This document shows positions 40,824 through 44,686 of a stretch of DNA of 44,686 bases, piece by piece. The stretch's first letter is position 1. Each line of letters starts with the position of its first letter. Under the pieces are notes generated by a model, which saw only the letters and a list, made by a program, of their open reading frames with translations, was not told the DNA's origin and did no database searches. The DNA is from Jannaschia pagri (lineage in GTDB: Bacteria > Pseudomonadota > Alphaproteobacteria > Rhodobacterales > Rhodobacteraceae), in contig NZ_BPFH01000012.1 in NCBI RefSeq assembly GCF_019655435.1, positions 1 through 44,686 of the forward strand, read 5' to 3'. Both the position numbers and the translations under genes were made by a program.

Positions 40824-43433
40824 CTATCCTATAAAATCGACAAAATCGTCAAAATGCGGTTCCGGAAGATCGGCGAAACCTTCCAATTGAACCTGCAGAA
40901 CATCTAACTTCTGACCTTCTCGGTCGATTAAGTCTAAAGACAGCACTTCACCTTCGAGGCTGAGACTCTCTGCTGCGAACTGAAAACCACCAACATTATA
41001 GAACAACAGCCTGTCGCCCTCCGACACGTTGAAATCTAAAACTGTGACTGCTCGCGAGGACGCCGTAAACTCAAAGGTGTCAGCCCCTCGGCCACCCGAT
41101 ACTGTATCATTTCCCGATCCCGAGAATATCTGATCATCACCCGCACCACCTAGGATATACTCGTCTCCATGCGTACCCCATATAACGTCATTTCCTTCGC
41201 CCCCGTCTATCTTGAGCGTACCTCCAATTGGACCGAACTGCGCACTTGTTAGATCAATAATGTCATCTCCACCCTCGCCATTAATTTCTTCTATATCAGT
41301 CAATCGAACAGAGTTCGCAGAAACGCCACCAGGAACGGCCGACAGAGTATTGTCCAGGAATAATGCACTGGAATTATTTCCAAGCCTTAAAACATCATAC
41401 CCCAAACCACCATCAATAACACCTTCATAAATACGATACGAATCGAGTGGTAAGTATTGACCTGTTCCGATCTGCGAGCTGCTACCAATGTTGTACGCCA
41501 CCCATCCGATCTCTGCCTTTACCCTCGCATCAATTATAAAAGTGTCGTCTCCAGAGCCGCCGGATAGAAAATCAATCCCCGGACCGCTAAAAATTATATC
41601 GTTGCCATCTTCTCCAAGAAGCCAATCGTTTCCATGTCCACCTTCGAGGCGATCATTTCCTGCTCCAGCGGAAATCCAGTCATCTCCTGCCGCGCCGACG
41701 AGCCGATCATTTCCACTGCCACCTGCTATCGTGTCGTTTCCATCCTCGCCATGAAGCGCATCATTACCCTCCCCACCGTTTATTTGATCGTCGCCAGCAT
41801 CTCCATGCAAATGATCGTTGCCACCCGCACCATGAATCATGTCATCGGCCGATGTCCCTTGAATGTCATCACGGCCAGAAGTAACCGTGTAGATATCAAT
41901 CTTTGCCATCTCATAGGCGCTAAGACCAATATCGACATAGGCATCACTCGTCATAAAGCCGTCATGATGCGTGAAGATGACATCACCGTCGTCATCAAAT
42001 AGACTGCTGGCATTAGTGTATAATGACGTCACGCTAACGAAGAGTTGCATGCCTTGGCCTAGCTCTGAAACGTCAAGTCGGACTTGATGTGTACCCTCGC
42101 CTAGATCCGATCCACTTCGTTCACTTACAATTATTGAGTAGCGTTCCTCATTTCCAAAAGTGTGGATGTCGATTGATCCTTGGACCTCAAAGTCATCGAG
42201 CGGAGCCAAGCCGACCATCGTCTGTGATAGCCAGCTCATTGCAGCGCCACCGAATGTCAGATCGTTATCGACTGTATCAATAAGCGTGCGCTGCTTCTGA
42301 TTTGGACTTCCAAATGTTAATGGCCAAAAGTTTGCACTGTCGATACCATATTCGGCTAACTCATAGAACGCTTCGACAACCGAATGTGCATAATGTATTC
42401 CATTCGCATTGCCAAGGTTGTCGCTACTGTTGCTACTTAATGGATTGCGCGGGCTCCATTCGGTAACGAAATAGTCAATACTATCGACCTGGAATGCATC
42501 TATGAAAATTTCCGGAACAACACCAAGTGAAAAGTGCCGCTGCGAGTCGATCCCCTCAAAGCCTGCGTCGAAGTAGACATGCCCAACGATCCCATCAACT
42601 TCATGAGCATACCGCGCCCCCTGAGATATGGCTTCAGCGATCGTCTGCGTTTGCGTTGCAGCGTTGCCCGAGCCGGGTATCGTAGCGTCGTGCCAGCCGG
42701 GCTGCCGCACTGCCTCGAGATTACGAACGGTATGTACAATGTAGTCTTCCCCGTCTGTTGGCTCAAGTAAAACCGCGCGGTCGGCAAGCGGACTAAATCG
42801 GTTTGCACTGGCAGCCACTTGAATAGCAATGTCGAGTCCAGGATAGCGACTTGTCAGGAAATCGGTAAGTTTTGCGGCCAGCCAACCATATTCCGCGGCG
42901 GTCATCCGACCGCTACCCCAAAATTCGTTTCCAATCTCCAGGCGCGAGATAGAGACGCCCCTGTCCGTAGCTTCTGCCAGTGCATGGTTGATATAGCGCT
43001 CAACATTCTCAAGATATCCGGTCGCCAATTCCTGACGTTCTCCGTATGTCCCGTTGAATAGCGCCTGGCCTGCGGACTGCGAAAAGGCTACCCGAGTAGG
43101 CACGACAAGTTGAACGCTAGCACCTTGATCCGCTGCAACGTCCAACATCTCTGCGATCGGAGTTAGTGTGCGCGTGTTTCCGTTCTCGTCGAGGCCCTCC
43201 GTAGCCTCCCAGTTGCCGGTTAGAAACGAAGTATCTGCGAAGATACTCTCCGTTACGCTTCCGCCTGGGAACCGGAAATTAGCGATTCCAAGCTTAGCTA
43301 GCTCATTCAAAGCTGCAGAGTTATTTGAAAATTCGAAGTCATAAGTGGTAACGTAATTGGCCCCGAAGAGGCTTGTCGTAATTACCTTGGAATCGTCAAG
43401 GTTCGCAGACTTTACTTGATACGCAGATTCCAT
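40824..43433 (-). CDS. Secreted glycoside hydrolase-RTX protein
   Basis: An 869-aa protein using the ATG at 43433, which has GGAG correctly spaced; the ATG at 43445 would add four residues and is used for the numbering here. Residues about 25-415 look like a clan GH-A TIM-barrel glycosidase, with FRFPGGSVTESIF, acid/base Glu174 in LEIGNEFWG and nucleophile Glu329 in YFVTEWSPR. A beta-sandwich-like part follows (about 420-520). RTX repeats lie at 523-635 and 720-810, then a type I secretion tail. No signal peptide. Substrate is unknown; the barrel resembles arabinofuranosidase-type enzymes, so plant or algal polysaccharide is likely. It must be exported by a chromosomal type I system. Confidence 0.88.
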   Translation of the reverse strand: MESAYQVKSANLDDSKVITTSLFGANYVTTYDFEFSNNSAALNELAKLGIANFRFPGGSVTESIFADTSFLTGNWEATEGLDENGNTRTLTPIAEMLDVAADQGASVQLVVPTRVAFSQSAGQALFNGTYGERQELATGYLENVERYINHALAEATDRGVSISRLEIGNEFWGSGRMTAAEYGWLAAKLTDFLTSRYPGLDIAIQVAASANRFSPLADRAVLLEPTDGEDYIVHTVRNLEAVRQPGWHDATIPGSGNAATQTQTIAEAISQGARYAHEVDGIVGHVYFDAGFEGIDSQRHFSLGVVPEIFIDAFQVDSIDYFVTEWSPRNPLSSNSSDNLGNANGIHYAHSVVEAFYELAEYGIDSANFWPLTFGSPNQKQRTLIDTVDNDLTFGGAAMSWLSQTMVGLAPLDDFEVQGSIDIHTFGNEERYSIIVSERSGSDLGEGTHQVRLDVSELGQGMQLFVSVTSLYTNASSLFDDDGDVIFTHHDGFMTSDAYVDIGLSAYEMAKIDIYTVTSGRDDIQGTSADDMIHGAGGNDHLHGDAGDDQINGGEGNDALHGEDGNDTIAGGSGNDRLVGAAGDDWISAGAGNDRLEGGHGNDWLLGEDGNDIIFSGPGIDFLSGGSGDDTFIIDARVKAEIGWVAYNIGSSSQIGTGQYLPLDSYRIYEGVIDGGLGYDVLRLGNNSSALFLDNTLSAVPGGVSANSVRLTDIEEINGEGGDDIIDLTSAQFGPIGGTLKIDGGEGNDVIWGTHGDEYILGGAGDDQIFSGSGNDTVSGGRGADTFEFTASSRAVTVLDFNVSEGDRLLFYNVGGFQFAAESLSLEGEVLSLDLIDREGQKLDVLQVQLEGFADLPEPHFDDFVDFIG

Positions 43434-43445
43434 TGCCAGCTCCAT

Positions 43446-43758
43446 TGCTTATGGAGCAGTTGACGGTAGCGACTGTTATTTCTGGACCATTATTGTGACT
43501 AGAAATTGCATATCACATATAGATTATATAAAAGTATAAATTACCAGATAATTGGGGGCAAAGAATTATATGCAGAATATGGCGGCCCCGCGACAGCCAA
43601 TAGTCACGTGTGTGCCTATTCGTTAAATTTGTAAATTAATCCAATTGGCAATTTTATTTCGGTAGTGCGCCAATCGAATGACATACATTAGCCATGAAAG
43701 CCCTTAATGATTGAACTGCTTCCCTAGGAGTCGTATCAGGGCAACAGAGGTGCATAGT
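43446..43758. other. Intergenic region between divergent genes
   Basis: About 310 bp, AT-rich (for example 43505-43545, TATAGATTATATAAAAGTATAAATTA). It should contain the promoters of the glycoside hydrolase gene (leftward) and of the anchored protein (rightward). I see no repeat or RNA gene. Confidence 0.45.
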
Positions 43759-44466
43759 ATGCTAGGTGTCGCTTTTGCAATAAGTGCAATTCTGGGCCTT
43801 ACTTTTCTCCTGGTAGGAGAAGATGGACCAGAAGAGGAACAAGATAATGAGCATTCAGACGGAGCAGATGGGGATACTTCCCCTCAGAAGGAATCGCAAG
43901 ATTCTAGCTTGTTAGCGGAGCTATATGACGGTGAACCTAAGGAACTGGTTAAAGATGTTGTAGTTTTAGATGGTACAGACAGGGAGGGAGATGCGGAAAC
44001 GCATATTGGAGTAATTAGCATAGCGGATACTGATATTGAGAATTTTCCGTCACATTTTTCTGACTGGACACAAAATACTGAAGTGGTCGTTATTGAAGCC
44101 TCGGAGGGTCAAAGTATTGATATTGAGGTTGATCGCCCCGGCAGCCTCCACGTAATGAATGCAAGTTTTTTCGATTACGGTGATCGCGGTGATGCGATCG
44201 AGCGGCACACGGGTGCAAATGTATACTTCGTACCGGACGGTCAGCAGTTTGGAAACGATCTACGTTGGTCGGAGACAGGCGCCGTTCTGTACTCTGACGC
44301 GGATGCGGCGAGTGAAAGCTCAGAGACAGGCGGGATCAAGCTTATCGCCCGAGTGAATACTGGGATTTGGTCTTACTTGAACAATGGGACAGAGGTGGAG
44401 ACGCTCTCTGATTCACGAGTCTTTGATTTTCAGATCACAAGCTCAATGGGTATTTCTCTTTCATAG
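43759..44466 (+). CDS. Membrane-anchored acidic hypothetical protein
   Basis: A 235-aa protein. ATG 43759 is chosen because AGAGGTG precedes it; a longer frame to 43711 lacks a ribosome site. One N-terminal helix (LGVAFAISAILGLTFLLVG) is followed by a very acidic, probably disordered linker (about 25-50, Glu/Asp/Ser/Gly) and a beta-rich domain (TEVVVIEASEGQSIDIEVDR, GANVYFVPDGQQF). The beta domain resembles repeats of Rhodobacterales surface proteins, but no family is firmly recognised. It ends 158 bp before the IS66 insertion. Confidence 0.7.
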   Translation: MLGVAFAISAILGLTFLLVGEDGPEEEQDNEHSDGADGDTSPQKESQDSSLLAELYDGEPKELVKDVVVLDGTDREGDAETHIGVISIADTDIENFPSHFSDWTQNTEVVVIEASEGQSIDIEVDRPGSLHVMNASFFDYGDRGDAIERHTGANVYFVPDGQQFGNDLRWSETGAVLYSDADAASESSETGGIKLIARVNTGIWSYLNNGTEVETLSDSRVFDFQITSSMGISLS

Positions 44467-44624
44467 AGGTCTTCAGAAAGCACCGTTGTATAGATTGTTC
44501 CACTATAAAGTGTATTGCCCAGAAGCGCGAGCGCTCCAGCAGAAGACAAATCAGTCATACTCTCCGTTCCCATCATCATTGGGGCGCAACCCGGATAGTC
44601 TAGCGAACTAGGTTGGGCACTTCT
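44467..44624. other. Short intergenic stretch up to the IS66 insertion
   Basis: 158 bp without a gene. Before IS66 inserted, this continued directly into 3387-3641 and the histidine kinase gene, so the two flanks together formed an intergenic region of about 410 bp. Confidence 0.6.
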
Positions 44625-44631
44625 TCTGAGC

Positions 44632-44686
44632 CGTAAGCGTCCGGTGAAGACGCGGATTGCTCAGCGTTTTGTGGGCCGAACCCCGA
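44632..44686. repeat. Terminal overlap, right copy
   Basis: Exact copy of bases 1-55. It duplicates sequence already present and should be removed to give the true circular length of 44,631 bp. Confidence 0.95.

Noticed and set aside
40588-40824. 78-codon minus-strand ORF downstream of the glycoside hydrolase gene
   Set aside because: No ribosome site; Cys/Arg-rich text typical of non-coding frames.

Overview
The window is a complete circular plasmid opened at an arbitrary point. Its first 55 bases recur exactly as its last 55, which leaves 44,631 unique bases. The 8-bp target duplication of an IS66-type insertion sequence matches across that junction, which supports closure independently. 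The host is most likely a marine alphaproteobacterium of the Rhodobacterales (Roseobacter type). This rests on the RPA-type RepA, the HvrA-like H-NS protein, Hint_2 and RTX proteins, a MOBQ relaxase without a VirB system, and the ArdA/ParB/DUF2958 accessory set. No rRNA, tRNA or essential chromosomal gene is present.

Layout. (a) 2-3378: IS66-family element carrying an extra passenger gene. (b) 3.6-12.1 kb: hybrid histidine kinase, coiled-coil protein, H-NS-like protein, two small CxxC proteins, a dead IS3 remnant and a Hint_2 protein. (c) 12.1-19.5 kb: mobilisation block with a hairpin-rich candidate oriT, MOBQ relaxase, parDE module 1, a membrane protein, a type IV coupling protein and small accessory proteins. 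(d) 19.5-22.1 kb: replicon core with seven 17-bp iterons, a DnaA box, repA, palindromes, parA and a small partner. (e) 22.1-28.6 kb: establishment and stability genes (DUF2958, parDE module 2, a short tyrosine recombinase, a large ParB-like protein, ArdA antirestriction). (f) 29-44.6 kb: cargo, more AT-rich and mosaic, with unknown exported or membrane proteins, a second short tyrosine recombinase, a WGR protein, a lipase-Hint ORF followed by a 1,345-aa Hint-RTX ORF, a third CxxC protein, and a glycoside hydrolase-RTX protein.

How the genes work together. RepA and the iterons replicate the plasmid, and ParA with its partner segregates it. Two ParDE modules kill or arrest plasmid-free cells. 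The relaxase and coupling protein make it mobilisable, though it needs a helper mating-pair system. ArdA protects it on entry. The cargo is biased to surface and secreted proteins that need a type I secretion system not encoded here.

Most interesting points: a Hint (intein-like) domain apparently divided between two adjacent same-frame ORFs, with the Cys-containing half on a lipase-like protein and the His-Asn half on an RTX protein; a three-member plasmid family of small proteins with a CxxC-X21-CPxxC pattern, two of which share a 14-bp upstream motif; an IS66 element with a translationally coupled passenger gene; and a relaxase with an unusually long insert inside its metal-binding motif.
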